This document shows positions 18,518-29,400 of a stretch of 64,000 nucleotides of DNA, one piece after another. The position numbers and the translations under genes are program-made. This DNA comes from Acinetobacter sp. P8-3-8 (lineage in GTDB: Bacteria > Pseudomonadota > Gammaproteobacteria > Pseudomonadales > Moraxellaceae): the NCBI RefSeq assembly GCF_000214135.1, contig NZ_AFIE01000012.1, positions 1 to 64,000 of the forward strand, written 5' to 3'. A model generated the notes under the pieces. The model did not search any database and had not been told where the DNA came from. It worked only from the letters and a program-made list of their open reading frames with translations. Position 1 is the first letter of the stretch. Each line of letters opens with the position of its first letter.

Positions 18518-19657
18518 ATGAAAAAGCCATTTTACCAACTTGAGCAACCTAAAGATGTGATCCGACAGTTCACGCCCAATTGGTTTACTGTGACTATGGG
18601 AACAGGTGTCGTTGCATTGATTTTACCTGAATTTCCATTTGCTCAAGCATTTTTATGGCAATTGGCAACGTTGCTTTCGCAATTCAACACCTTATTATTT
18701 ACGACATTTATCATACTCTATATTTTGCGTTGGTTGATTTATCCTCAAGAAGCAAAGCAGATTTTTTCCCATCCAAGCATGGCATTGTTTTTAGGTGCTA
18801 TTCCAATGGGTTTAGCGACTGTCATTAATGGCTTTTTAAAATTTGGACTGACTATTTATGGTGATTTAGCCATTCATATCGCACATATGCTTTGGTTTGC
18901 CGATGCAATTTTAGCTGTAGGAATAGGTATTCTAGTCCCATTTTGTATGTTCAGTAAGCAAGATCATCAATTACATAGTATGACTGCAATGTGGCTATTG
19001 CCCATCGTGGCTTGTGAGGTAGCTGCTGCTTCTGGTGGTTTATTGCTAGCGCATTTAGATGCTGGACAACATGCTGTTGGGATTTTATTTGCAAGTTACA
19101 TGCTTTGGGGAATGTCTGTTTTGCCTGCATTTGCCGTTTTAACGATTCTTATGTTGCGTTTAGCGTTACATCAATTACCTAGTAAAGAATTGGCGATTAC
19201 AGGCTGGTTAGCTTTAGGGCCTATTGGTACAGGTGCTTTAGCACTTCTCATTTTAGGCGCTCAAGCACCACAAGTTTTGGCAGGGATTCAGTTAGAAGGT
19301 TTAGGTCAGCTTTTCCAAAATGCAGGTATCTTGGCAAGTTTTATTTTACTCGGTTTCGGTGTTTGGTGGTTTGCCATCGCTGTACTAACTACACTTAAAC
19401 ATGCGGTTACAGGCTTACCTTTTAATCTGGGTTGGTGGGGTTTGACGTTCCCATTGGGTGTATTTACTTTAGCTGTTTTGAATTTAGGTCATCAAATTTA
19501 TATCAATTTTATTGTTGATGTTGGTTTGGCATTTGCTACCATTCTAATGATGCTTTGGGTGATGGTAATGACTAAAACCGTCAAAGGCATGTACCAAGGT
19601 CATTTGTTCTTTTCTCCTTGTTTAAAGACGTTATTGGAGCGTGAGCAACAAAGTTAA
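18518..19657 (+). CDS. TDT-family transporter (TehA/Mae1-type)
   Basis: 379 residues, about ten membrane segments. The N-terminus (NWFTVTMGTGVVALIL) is typical for the tellurite-resistance/dicarboxylate transporter family, the SLAC1/TehA fold. Members export C4-dicarboxylates, sulfite or act as anion channels. GAGGA ribosome site before the ATG; a terminator follows, so single-gene unit. Substrate not determined by sequence. Confidence 0.85.
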   Translation: MKKPFYQLEQPKDVIRQFTPNWFTVTMGTGVVALILPEFPFAQAFLWQLATLLSQFNTLLFTTFIILYILRWLIYPQEAKQIFSHPSMALFLGAIPMGLATVINGFLKFGLTIYGDLAIHIAHMLWFADAILAVGIGILVPFCMFSKQDHQLHSMTAMWLLPIVACEVAAASGGLLLAHLDAGQHAVGILFASYMLWGMSVLPAFAVLTILMLRLALHQLPSKELAITGWLALGPIGTGALALLILGAQAPQVLAGIQLEGLGQLFQNAGILASFILLGFGVWWFAIAVLTTLKHAVTGLPFNLGWWGLTFPLGVFTLAVLNLGHQIYINFIVDVGLAFATILMMLWVMVMTKTVKGMYQGHLFFSPCLKTLLEREQQS

Positions 19658-19676
19658 AAGTTGAAAAGTGATGAAT

Positions 19677-19705
19677 AACCCAATCGAATATGATTGGGTT
19701 TTTTA
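19677..19705 (+). terminator. Rho-independent terminator
   Basis: AACCCAATC / GATTGGGTT with a six-base loop and a T-run to 19704, ending the transporter gene. Confidence 0.9.
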
Positions 19706-19780
19706 TTGTTAATTTATTGATATTTTATGAAATATTGTGCAATTTCAGTCACAATACTTTGGATAAGTTGTTTTTCAATT

Positions 19781-19798
19781 TGTACGCTCAGGCGTACA
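19781..19798 (+). repeat. Hairpin TGTACGC / GCGTACA
   Basis: Seven-base stem with a TCAG loop, upstream of the candidate small RNA. No T-run. Could be a protein site or a fragment of a genus-specific palindromic repeat. Confidence 0.5.
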
Positions 19799-19854
19799 TC
19801 AATTTAGGTCTTTTACGGCTAGAACAAAGTTGCCGATTTTCCTATGATAGAAAC

Positions 19855-19974
19855 ATAGAGAACAGGATGTTCCAGATAAAAATAACAAGATATAGCAATG
19901 GAGTGAAGGTACGACAGGAGTTATACCTCAGGTACGAATACGAAAAAGCCCGACAGGATGTCGGGCTTTTTTTA
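19855..19974 (+). ncRNA. Candidate small RNA of about 120 nt
   Basis: An isolated terminator sits 240 bp behind the end of the upstream gene, which already has its own. About 100 bp before it is TATGAT (19843-19848), a good -10 element; the -35 (TAGAAC at 17 bp) is weak. The interval has no convincing protein frame but contains two GGTACGA copies and AGGTA/TACCT pairings near its 3' part. The 5' end is inferred from the -10 and is uncertain. No Rfam family recognised. Confidence 0.5.
19943..19974 (+). terminator. Strong terminator of the candidate small RNA
   Basis: AGCCCGACA / TGTCGGGCT stem (19947-19955 and 19959-19967), three-base loop GGA, flanked by A4 and T8. Confidence 0.9.
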
Positions 19975-20022
19975 TTCGGCGATTATTTCATTCTGAAGCA
20001 ATTGATATTCATATCAAAATGT

Positions 20023-20049
20023 TAAAAAAAAGCAGCCTTTCGGCTGCTC
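20023..20049 (-). terminator. Terminator of the uracil permease gene
   Basis: AGCAGCC / GGCTGCT around TTTC; read on the minus strand it is followed by a run of eight T. Confidence 0.88.
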
Positions 20050-20070
20050 TAAAGTGATCTTTGCTTTTTA

Positions 20071-21372
20071 TTATGATTTATCTTTTAAGCTAAAGAACCA
20101 GTTGAGAATTAGTGCTACAAATGTTGCGGTACCAATACCACCTAAGTTGAAATCACCAAATTGTAAAGCAAAATCACCTGTTCCTAAAATGATCGTTACT
20201 GCCGCAACCATCAAGTTTTTGTTTTTAGAAAAATCGACTTTATTTTCAATCCAGATTTTCGCACCTGCAATGGTAATCAAACCGAATACCACAATAGAAG
20301 CACCCGTTAAAATTGCCGTTGGAATGGTATGAATGATTGCACCAAATTTAGGTGAAAAACCTAAAAAGATTGCGAAAACACCTGCAACAACGAAAACAAT
20401 CGTAGAGTAAACACGTGTTACCGCCATGACACCAATGTTTTCACCATAAGTGGTCATTCCCGGAGCACCAACACCACCTGAAAGTGTTGTTGCAATACCA
20501 TCTGCAACAAACGCTTTACCAATCTGCGGGTCTAAGTTTTCACCTGTCATTGCGCTGACAGCTTTGATATGACCTAAATTTTCAGCCACTAAAATCAATG
20601 CAATCGGGGCAATAATCAACATTGCGTTAACATCAAACACAGGAGAGTGAAAGGTTGGAAGACCGAACCAAGCCGCTTCTTGGATGGGTGCAAAATTAAT
20701 TGGGGTACCATTTCCCATCACATTCGAAACAATAAAATAGACCAGATAAGCCAGTAACAAGCCAACCAATAAAAGTAAGCGTTGTAATAAACCTTTGGTG
20801 AAGACTGCGATTGAACCCATGCACAGTACAGTGACCAAAGCCATCCACATATTAAAGTTATTACCAGCAACGCCTTTAACAGTAACAGGGGCGAGGTTTA
20901 AACCAATGATCATGACCACAGCACCTGTCACGACAGGTGGCATAAGCTTTTCGATCCATTTGGTGCCTGTCGCCATCACAATAAAACCAAAAATTGTGTA
21001 TAGCACACCACACGCCATGATGCCGCCAGCAGCATGCGCAATGTTAAGGTTTGGGGCGCCTGTACCAGATGCAGCATAGCCCGTTGCAGCAATCACCACA
21101 CCAATAAATGCGAAACTTGAGCCTAAATAACTAGGAACACGACCACCTGTGACGATAAAGAACAAGATGGTACAAATCCCTGACATTAAAATAGCAAGGT
21201 TTGGATCGAAGCCCATTAAAAATGGCGCTAAAACAGTTGCACCAAACATGGCAAAAGCATGCTGAATGCCTAGAACGATGCTTTGCGCAGGCGGTAGATA
21301 TTCATTGGTTCCGACAGGTCGTGAATCGATGCTACCTGTGTATGGACGCCATTTAGGAAACCAGTTGGACAT
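20071..21372 (-). CDS. uraA: Uracil/xanthine permease, NCS2 family
   Basis: 433 residues, about 14 membrane segments. Proton-coupled nucleobase importer. Family features: VLGIQHAFAMFGATVLAPFL, GRVPSYLGSSFAFIG, and the substrate/proton motif ILVAENLGHIKAVSAMTG with GVGAPGMTTYGENIG. The frame extends to 21498, but ATG 21372 (MSNWFPKWRP) gives the usual length; ATG 21405 with an AAGAG site would add eleven residues and cannot be ruled out. The protein is the UraA type by sequence; substrate range is inferred. Confidence 0.9.
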   Translation of the reverse strand: MSNWFPKWRPYTGSIDSRPVGTNEYLPPAQSIVLGIQHAFAMFGATVLAPFLMGFDPNLAILMSGICTILFFIVTGGRVPSYLGSSFAFIGVVIAATGYAASGTGAPNLNIAHAAGGIMACGVLYTIFGFIVMATGTKWIEKLMPPVVTGAVVMIIGLNLAPVTVKGVAGNNFNMWMALVTVLCMGSIAVFTKGLLQRLLLLVGLLLAYLVYFIVSNVMGNGTPINFAPIQEAAWFGLPTFHSPVFDVNAMLIIAPIALILVAENLGHIKAVSAMTGENLDPQIGKAFVADGIATTLSGGVGAPGMTTYGENIGVMAVTRVYSTIVFVVAGVFAIFLGFSPKFGAIIHTIPTAILTGASIVVFGLITIAGAKIWIENKVDFSKNKNLMVAAVTIILGTGDFALQFGDFNLGGIGTATFVALILNWFFSLKDKS

Positions 21373-21644
21373 AAAATAAGCACATAAAAAACAAATTGCG
21401 CACATGATACTCTTTATTGTTTTAAGTTTTAAACACTTTGGTAAAACTAAAGGTTTGCATTTATTAAGAATAACGTTTGTTTTATACCGTTTGGTCAAAT
21501 AATGAAATTGTGTAAGTTTGTAAAATCAAAGTATTAAAAAATGTAAATCGAGGAATTGTTCATAATTAAATATTTTGCAATTGATTAATTTTTTTTATTC
21601 ATTATTAATGAGGAAAATAAAATTATTGACAGGGTCGACATTTT

Positions 21645-21679
21645 TTAAAAAATGGAGGAAATACTGCCATATTCCTCCA
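21645..21679 (-). terminator. Terminator of ppc
   Basis: TGGAGGAA (21653-21660) and TTCCTCCA (21672-21679); on the minus strand a T6 run follows directly. Confidence 0.8.
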
Positions 21680-21697
21680 CCATTAAAAAACAACAAT

Positions 21698-24388
21698 TTA
21701 ACCCGTATTACGTAAGCCTGCGGCAATACCTGCAATACTGACCATTAATGCATGATCCACAGGTGTATGCTCTGCTTGACGTTCTGCCAAATAAGCACGA
21801 CGACGCTTCATCAATTCAGCTTGTAATAAGTGCAAAGGTAATAAATACGGTTTACGTACTTTCATCGCTTGATCAAGCACCTCATTTGAACTTAAAAGTT
21901 TAGATTCACCTTTCATTGCCAATAAGGTTTGTACAGCATCATGTAAGCGTTGACGTAATTCAGCACCTAAAACTTTTAAATCCTCATCATTGGTCAGGTG
22001 CGATTCATAGTAAAGTGCGATATTCGAATCGGCTTTAGACAATACCATTTCCAACATATCAATCAAGGTTTGGAAATACGGCCATTCTGTTAGCATTTCA
22101 TCTAAAACGGCTTTTTGACCTTGATCGATCACTTGGTTAATCGCAGCACCTGTGCCTAACCATGCTGGCAGCATCAAACGAATTTGTGTCCAAGCAAAAA
22201 CCCAAGGAATAGCACGTAGAGATTCAATACCACCACTGACTTTACGCTTTGCAGGACGTGAACCTAGTGGCAACATTTGTAACTCAAGCTCAGGCGTCAC
22301 TGTACGTAAGTATTTCACAAAATGAGGATTTTCACGCACCGTTTGGCGATACACTTTGACAGATAAATCAGTCATGGTATGCATCAAATCTCGCCATTCT
22401 TGTTTCGGGGTAGGCGGTGGTAATAAGGTCGCTTCAAGTGTTGCAGCAGTATAAATTTCCAAGTTCTGCAAAGCGATTTCTTCTAAACCAAACTTAAAGC
22501 GGATCATTTCGCCTTGTTCTGTTACACGAATTGCACCTGAAATAGAACCCGGTGGTTGTGAGAACAAAGCTTGCTGTGTAGGCGCACCACCACGACTGAT
22601 TGAACCACCACGACCGTGGAATAGGGTCAATTGCACGCCGTGTTGTTTGGCAATTGCAGTCAATTCTTCTTGCGCACGATATTGTGCCCAATTGGCAGAC
22701 ATGAATCCTGCATCTTTGGCAGAGTCAGAATAACCAATCATGACTTCGTGTTTACCTTGAATATGCTGTTTATACCAATGCATATTGAATAAGGTCTGCA
22801 TGGTATTGGCAGCACCATCCAAGTCTTTTAAGGTCTCAAACAAAGGGACTACACGTAGCGGATGTTCAATACCTGCTTCTTTTTGCAATAACAATACAGC
22901 TAAAATGTCACTTGGATATTCCGCCATCGAAATAATATAAGCGCCCAAGCTTTCTTTTGGCTGTTCTGCCAGAGTACGCATCGTTGCAAAAACTTCTTGA
23001 ACATCAGGATGTTCAATCAAACTACCTACAGGCTCATTTAAGTGTTTTGGTAATAACGGACGTTTGCTTTGTAACTCTTGCAATAAGAAGTTTTGACGGG
23101 CTTGTTCTGTCCACGTTTCAAAATTCCCCAGTCCTAAATATTCTGTAATTGCTGAAATCGCTTGGCGATGACGACCTGATTCTTGTCGAATATCCAGTTT
23201 CAATAATTCGATACCAAAGCAATTCACACGATAAATAAAGTCGAGTAATTTGCCATTGGCAATTTCAGGAAGATTACAAGCCATCAATGAGCGATAGCAA
23301 AGGAGAAGTGGTTGTAATAATTCATCTTTATGACGAATAATTAAACTACGATCTACCTCAGAATGTAAGCCACGTAATTTATCAGTCAACCATTGACGAG
23401 TTGCTTTTAAGCGTTCACGGGTTGCACGTAGATATTCACGATAAGGCTCAGGATGTTGATAGCCTAAAGCTTGCACCAATTCATTCGAACAGGCTTCGAT
23501 CGAAAGCTCCCAACGCAGATCTTCGATGTCATGGACATACAAATCTGTTGCTTTCCAACGAGATAACCAAAGCACTTCTTGGGTAATGCTGTGCGTCACA
23601 TTTGGATTACCATCACGGTCACCACCCATCCAAGAGGCAAAGCGGATTGGTGAAATATCTAATGGTAAGGTTTTATCGCAATTGTCTTGTACCAAATCAT
23701 CCAATTCACGAATGAACTTCGGTACGGCATTCCACAAAGTTTGCTCAATGGTGGTAAAGCCCCATTTAGCTTCATCAATCGGTGTTGGACGATGTTGGCG
23801 AATTTCATCGGTTTGCCATGCAGAACAGATCAGTTGTTTTAAATCTGTTAGTACGTCAGCACGTTGTTTAGGGGTGAGTTTTTGTTGATCAAAAGTCGAA
23901 AGACAATTGTTAATACCATCATATTTTTGAATTAAAGTACGACGACTCACTTCCGTTGGATGTGCTGTGAGTACCAATTCAATTTTGAGTTCACAAATTT
24001 GCTTATATAAGGTTTCTGCTGAAATATTTTGATCTTTAAATTTTGAAAATAAATGATCAAGTACATTTGGAGATGGGGCATTTTCATCAAATTCGCTTTG
24101 GCGACGACTGCGTACCACATGATATTGCTCAGCAATATTGGCGAAGTTTAAGAAATGTGAAAATGCACGAGTAAGCGGCAGAATCTCGTCATCTTTTAAA
24201 TTTAAAAAAAGTTGTTCAAGTTGTTTTTCTGCTTCAACTTGACCATCTCTTGCGCCTTTACCTAAAGCACGAATCTGTTCAATTTGATTAAACAAATCTT
24301 GTCCTGCATGTTCCTTTAAGGTTTCACCTAAAAGATTTCCGAGTAAGCGCACGTCCTCACGCAGCGGAGCATCAATTTGTTGAACCAT
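21698..24388 (-). CDS. ppc: Phosphoenolpyruvate carboxylase
   Basis: 896 residues, full length. Carboxylates PEP with bicarbonate to oxaloacetate to refill the TCA cycle; cytoplasmic. Active-site motifs: LTAHPTEVSRRTL, GGDRDGNPNVT with the PEP-binding Arg, FHGRGGSISRGGAP, and WVFAWTQIRLMLPAWLG; the protein ends RNTG like other PEPCs. A strong GGGAGAG ribosome site precedes the ATG. Monocistronic, with its own terminator. Confidence 0.97.
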   Translation of the reverse strand: MVQQIDAPLREDVRLLGNLLGETLKEHAGQDLFNQIEQIRALGKGARDGQVEAEKQLEQLFLNLKDDEILPLTRAFSHFLNFANIAEQYHVVRSRRQSEFDENAPSPNVLDHLFSKFKDQNISAETLYKQICELKIELVLTAHPTEVSRRTLIQKYDGINNCLSTFDQQKLTPKQRADVLTDLKQLICSAWQTDEIRQHRPTPIDEAKWGFTTIEQTLWNAVPKFIRELDDLVQDNCDKTLPLDISPIRFASWMGGDRDGNPNVTHSITQEVLWLSRWKATDLYVHDIEDLRWELSIEACSNELVQALGYQHPEPYREYLRATRERLKATRQWLTDKLRGLHSEVDRSLIIRHKDELLQPLLLCYRSLMACNLPEIANGKLLDFIYRVNCFGIELLKLDIRQESGRHRQAISAITEYLGLGNFETWTEQARQNFLLQELQSKRPLLPKHLNEPVGSLIEHPDVQEVFATMRTLAEQPKESLGAYIISMAEYPSDILAVLLLQKEAGIEHPLRVVPLFETLKDLDGAANTMQTLFNMHWYKQHIQGKHEVMIGYSDSAKDAGFMSANWAQYRAQEELTAIAKQHGVQLTLFHGRGGSISRGGAPTQQALFSQPPGSISGAIRVTEQGEMIRFKFGLEEIALQNLEIYTAATLEATLLPPPTPKQEWRDLMHTMTDLSVKVYRQTVRENPHFVKYLRTVTPELELQMLPLGSRPAKRKVSGGIESLRAIPWVFAWTQIRLMLPAWLGTGAAINQVIDQGQKAVLDEMLTEWPYFQTLIDMLEMVLSKADSNIALYYESHLTNDEDLKVLGAELRQRLHDAVQTLLAMKGESKLLSSNEVLDQAMKVRKPYLLPLHLLQAELMKRRRAYLAERQAEHTPVDHALMVSIAGIAAGLRNTG

Positions 24389-24556
24389 TTTGTCACTCTC
24401 CCATTCTTGTTATTTCGACTATAACGTGATTCCTTCACAATCCAAGAGGCTTCCTACAAAAGTATGTAAATGACTGTGCAAGAAGAATACATGACTTGAT
24501 TTTGATCGAGGTATATCGAGTATGCCTGAAACAAGAAAGCGCTATTATTTAGTTTT

Positions 24557-25186
24557 TTAATACTGTGGCTGAGCTTTATATTTCATCATAAATAGTTCAA
24601 TACTTTCCAAAATAATCTGCTGCTTCTCTTGCGCTGTAGGGGGCTGGCGAATACCCAATAGCACTTCGTGGTGCCGAATACCCAGCAATAGCGATAAAAT
24701 CAAATTAATTTGTTTTTCAATATCATCAGGTTGAATGAATTTAAACTGTGTTGCTTGTTCAAAAAAGTCTTGCCATACATCACACATGCGCTGATGTGAC
24801 ACATTATAAAACTGCATGGCTAAAGGGTTTTGTTCGGCTGCGAGTTCCAATAATAAATGTTCAAGCTTAATTGCTTCAGGCAAATTAATGATATGCAATG
24901 CCAATTCACACACTTGATAAAAATGTGTCTGAAAATCGCTATTTGCATTCAGCCTAATAAGGCTAGCATTGATCGTTTTTTCACAGGTTGCTTCTATGGC
25001 ACAACTAAATAACGTTTCTTTGTCTTGAAAATGGTTATATACCGTGAGTTTAGTCACGCCTGCTTCTTTGGCGATTTGGTTCATACTCGAACCATGATAA
25101 CCCAGTTTAAGAAACAACTTTTTAGCTGCTTCTAAAATATGTTTACGCTTTTCTAAGTCCTTTGGACGCCCAACAGTTGTTTGCAC
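24557..25186 (-). CDS. TetR/AcrR-family regulator of the adjacent RND pump
   Basis: 209 residues. The N-terminal helix-turn-helix is clear (MNQIAKEAGVTKLTVYNHF); the C-terminal ligand domain is variable as usual. The longest frame begins with TTG at 25198; GTG at 25186 is preferred because TTGGAA lies at the right distance in front of it. Divergent from the efflux operon with about 150 bp between starts, so a local repressor is the natural reading. Inducer unknown. Confidence 0.87.
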   Translation of the reverse strand: MQTTVGRPKDLEKRKHILEAAKKLFLKLGYHGSSMNQIAKEAGVTKLTVYNHFQDKETLFSCAIEATCEKTINASLIRLNANSDFQTHFYQVCELALHIINLPEAIKLEHLLLELAAEQNPLAMQFYNVSHQRMCDVWQDFFEQATQFKFIQPDDIEKQINLILSLLLGIRHHEVLLGIRQPPTAQEKQQIILESIELFMMKYKAQPQY

Positions 25187-25335
25187 GATTATTTCCAAAA
25201 AAAGAAAAATAAGTCATTTACACAATAGATCGTTCTCAATTAGTGTACCATGCAGTATATTAATTAAAAATTAACCAAATTAATATCCCAACGCTATTTT
25301 GCCTGAAAAAGTGCATTTGAATAAGAGCTTTGCGT

Positions 25336-26451
25336 ATGAGTATTTCAAAATCAGCTGTGATCAGCTTGCTTATTGTGTCGAGTGTGACGCTTTGGGGGTG
25401 CAGTAAGCCAGCACCTGAAACAGAACAAATTCCTTTTGTTATGGTAACTCAACCTGCGACTTCACTTGAAGATCAAAAAAGTTATGCAGGAGATGTACAA
25501 GCTCGGCAGCAAACTGCACTTGCATTTCGTGTGGGTGGGCAAATTACTGACCGTTATGTCGATGTCGGTGATCGAGTCAAAGTTGGGCAAGTTTTAGCAA
25601 AATTAGATGTTAAAGATGCCCAGTTACAGCTGAACTCTGCCAAGGCTCAACTTGAAAGTGCTCAATCTGCTGCCAAAGTTGCCGCAGATGAATTAAAACG
25701 TTTTCAGCAATTATTGCCAATCAATGCAGTCAGTCGTTCGCAATACGATGCAGTTAAAAATCAATATGATTCGGCAAATGCAGCATTGAAACAAGCTCAG
25801 TCCAACTATGACGTATCCTCAAATCAAACAGGATATAACCAGTTAGTTGCCAATAAGAATGGTGTAATTACCCAGCGTAATATTGAAGTTGGACAAGTGA
25901 TTTCAGCAGGACAAGCAGCGTATCAACTCGCAATTGATGGTGACAGAGAAGTGGTGATTGGTGTGCCTGAACAAGCGATTGCTGACATTAAAGTAGGGCA
26001 AAGTGCATGGATTACCTTGTGGTCTAAACCACAAGATAAATTTGCTGCTTATGTCAGAGAGATTTCACCTGCGGCAGATCAGTCGCGTACGTTTAGTGTC
26101 AAAGTAGCGTTAAAAGAAGGGCAGTCTGTGATTCAACTTGGACAGAGTGCACGGGTTTTCTTTAATCAAAATATTCAAAATGTATTGAGCATTCCTTTAT
26201 CCAGTGTTTCTGCGACCAATAAACAAGCTTATATTTGGGTGGTCAATTCTGATCAACGTATTCATAAAGTTGCTGTAACTTTGGGGGCGTATGGTCGTGA
26301 TAGTGTGCCTATCCTCAGTGGTTTACAGGCAGGGCAGTGGGTGGTTGTTGGTGGTGTACATTTGCTTCGAGAAAAACAAAAAATTAATCCGATTGACCAT
26401 GAAAATCGTGCTGTAAAAATTTCTGCTAGCCCTGTTAAAGCAGGAGGTTAA
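25336..26451 (+). CDS. RND efflux membrane fusion lipoprotein
   Basis: 371 residues. Lipoprotein signal with lipobox VTLWGC, then the AcrA/HlyD layout: a beta-barrel/lipoyl segment (ALAFRVGGQITDRYVDVGDR), a coiled-coil hairpin about 90-165, the second lipoyl half (NGVITQRNIEVGQVISAGQ) and the C-terminal barrel. It links the inner membrane pump to an outer membrane channel. ATG 25336 rather than the TTG at 25330. Two bases separate it from the pump gene. Confidence 0.93.
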   Translation: MSISKSAVISLLIVSSVTLWGCSKPAPETEQIPFVMVTQPATSLEDQKSYAGDVQARQQTALAFRVGGQITDRYVDVGDRVKVGQVLAKLDVKDAQLQLNSAKAQLESAQSAAKVAADELKRFQQLLPINAVSRSQYDAVKNQYDSANAALKQAQSNYDVSSNQTGYNQLVANKNGVITQRNIEVGQVISAGQAAYQLAIDGDREVVIGVPEQAIADIKVGQSAWITLWSKPQDKFAAYVREISPAADQSRTFSVKVALKEGQSVIQLGQSARVFFNQNIQNVLSIPLSSVSATNKQAYIWVVNSDQRIHKVAVTLGAYGRDSVPILSGLQAGQWVVVGGVHLLREKQKINPIDHENRAVKISASPVKAGG

Positions 26452-26453
26452 AT

Positions 26454-29400
26454 ATGAACTTTAACCTTTCAGAATGGGCATTAAGAAATAAGGGCTTGGT
26501 ACTTTATTTTATGATTCTAATGGGAATCGTAGGGATGTATTCCTATTCAAAATTATCCCAAAGTGAAGACCCGCCGTTTACCTTTAAAGTCATGGTGGTA
26601 CAGACTTATTGGCCGGGTGCGACAGCACAAGAAGTTTCACTTCAAGTCACTGATAAAATTGAAAAAGAGTTGATGAGCACAGGCCAATACGAAAAGATCA
26701 TGGCCTACTCACGTCCGGGTGAGTCGATGGTCATGTTCATGGCAAAGGACTCATTAAAATCGAGCCAGCTTCCTGATGTTTGGTATCAGGTACGTAAAAA
26801 AGTTGGAGATATCAAACAACAGTTTCCTTCAGGTGTACAAGGGCCATTTTTTAATGATGAGTTTGGCGATACCTTCGGGAATATTTATGTATTAACAGGC
26901 AATGATTTTGATTATGCCACACTCAAAGAATATGCAGACCGCTTACAGTTACAGCTACAACGCGTTAAAGATGTAAGCAAAGTTAATTTAGTCGGTTTAC
27001 AAGATCAAAAGATTTGGATTGAGCTTTCCAATACTAAAGCGGTACAAATGGGTGTCCCTGTGACAGCCATTCAAGAAGCACTTGCGAAACAGAACAGTAT
27101 TACCAGTGCGGGTTTCTTTGAAACAGGTACAGATCGTATACAAGTTCGGGTCAGTGGCGCTTTACAGAATGTAGATGACCTGAAAAAAATGCCTTTATTG
27201 GTTGGTAATAAAACCATTCAATTGGGTGATGTAGCTGAGGTCTATCGTGGTTTTAGTGATCCTGCACAACCACGTATGCGTTTTATGGGTGAAAATGGGA
27301 TTGGCCTTGCGGTATCGATGCGTAAAGGCGGCGATATTATTGCACTTGGGAAAAACCTAGAAACAGAATTCCAGACATTACAAAAAACATTACCTCTAGG
27401 TATGGAGCTGAAAAAAGTTTCGGATCAGCCCGTTGCTGTACAGCGCAGTATTCACGAATTTGTGAAGGTGCTTGCTGAAGCTGTGATTATCGTACTTTTA
27501 GTCAGCTTCTTTTCTTTAGGTTTCCGTACCGGCTTAGTGGTGGCTTTTTCTATTCCACTGGTTTTAGCCATGACCTTTGCAGGGATGAGCTTATTTGATG
27601 TTGGCCTACATAAAATTTCATTAGGTGCTTTGATTCTGGCTTTGGGTTTATTGGTTGATGACGCCATTATCGCCGTGGAAATGATGGCGATAAAAATGGA
27701 ACAAGGTTATAGCCGAATGCAAGCAGCAGGCTTTGCATGGAAAACCACAGCATTTCCAATGCTCACAGGGACATTAATTACCGCAGCAGGCTTTTTACCC
27801 ATTGCAACAGCAGCGTCAAGTACAGGGGAATATACGCGTTCGATTTTCCAAGTGGTGACTATTGCGCTGATTGTGTCGTGGGTTGCAGCGGTTGTTTTTG
27901 TACCGTATTTAGGCGACAAGTTACTGCCTGATTTTACCAATACCGTACATAAAGCGCCTTGGTATATTCGTCTATGGGCAAGATTACGTAAACAACCAAA
28001 ACCACAAGCTGTCATCCATCATGAGGGTGAGCACTTCGATCCTTATCAAAGCAAGATGTACCAAAGCTTTAGAAAAATGGTGAATTGGTGTGTGACATAT
28101 CGTAAAACGGTCATCGCAATCACCGTGGGAATATTTGTGCTGTCAGTGGCAATGTTTAAATTGGTTCCACAGCAATTTTTCCCACCTTCGAATCGTGCTG
28201 AAATTCTGGTGGATTTAAAATTAGAAGAAGGGGCTTCTTTGACTGCAACTGAAAATGCAGTGAAAAAAGTTGAAAAATTCCTGTCCCAACAGAAAGGGAT
28301 TGATAATTATGTGGCCTATGTGGGTACAGGTTCGCCACGTTTCTATTTACCTTTAGATCAACAAATGCCGCAAGCCAGTTTTGCACAATTTGTGGTTTTG
28401 GCTTCTTCTTTGGATGATCGTGATGAAATTCGTAAATCCTTAGATACGCAAATTCGTCAATTATTACCGCAAGTGAGAACACGGGTATCGTTATTAGAAA
28501 ATGGCCCACCTGTGGGTTATCCATTACAGTATCGTGTATCTGGTGAAGATGTAGTGATTGTACGTCAAGAGGCGCAACAGCTTGCAAAATTACTCAGTGA
28601 AAACCCAAATACCACCAATGTACATTTAGATTGGGGTGAGCAAAGTAAGATTATTTCACTGAATATTGATCAAGATCGTGCACGTCAAATGGGAGTGACT
28701 TCGGAGGATCTAGCAAACTTCTTAAACAGTTCGCTGACAGGTGTAATCATTAACCAATACCGTGAAAAGCGTGAGTTGATTGATATTCGTATCCGAGGTG
28801 ATCAAGCTGAGCGTGTTGATGTGGCTTCTTTGTCTAGTTTGGCTGTACCCACCAGTCAAGGAACGACTGTACCACTCGCTCAAATTGCTCAAATTGATTA
28901 TAAATTTGAAGATGGCTTAATTTGGCATCGTAACCGTTTACCGACCATTACGGTACGTGCGGATATTCGAACGAAGTTGCAACCCGCAACTGTGGTCAAT
29001 GAAATGGCTGATAAAGTTGCTCAGCTTCGTACAACATTACCGAGTGGTTATTTAATCGAAGTGGGTGGAACGGTTGAAGAATCTGCAAAAGGCCAAACCT
29101 CGGTCAATGCGGGAATGCCATTGTTCCTAGCCGTTGTATTTACTTTATTAATGATTCAGTTAAAAAGTATTTCACGCTCATTTATCGTATTTTTGACAGC
29201 ACCATTGGGTTTAATCGGGGTGGTTTTATTCTTATTACTATTCAATAAGCCTTTTGGTTTTGTAGCAATGCTAGGAACAATTGCTCTGTCTGGAATGATT
29301 ATGCGTAATTCATTAATCCTCATCGATCAGATCGAACAAGATATCAACGCTGGGCATAATCAATGGGATGCAATTTTGGATGCGACGGTTCGTCGGGCAC

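Noticed and set aside
19690-20025. Open frame of 111 codons on the plus strand
   Set aside because: Starts inside the transporter terminator, runs through the candidate small RNA and its terminator, and has an unlikely composition.
21372-21498. Longer N-terminus for the uracil permease
   Set aside because: Adds 42 residues not typical of the family; the start at 21372 or 21405 fits better.
25199-25329. TetR operator in front of the RND operon
   Set aside because: Only partial TACAC/GTGTA pairing found; no convincing palindrome.
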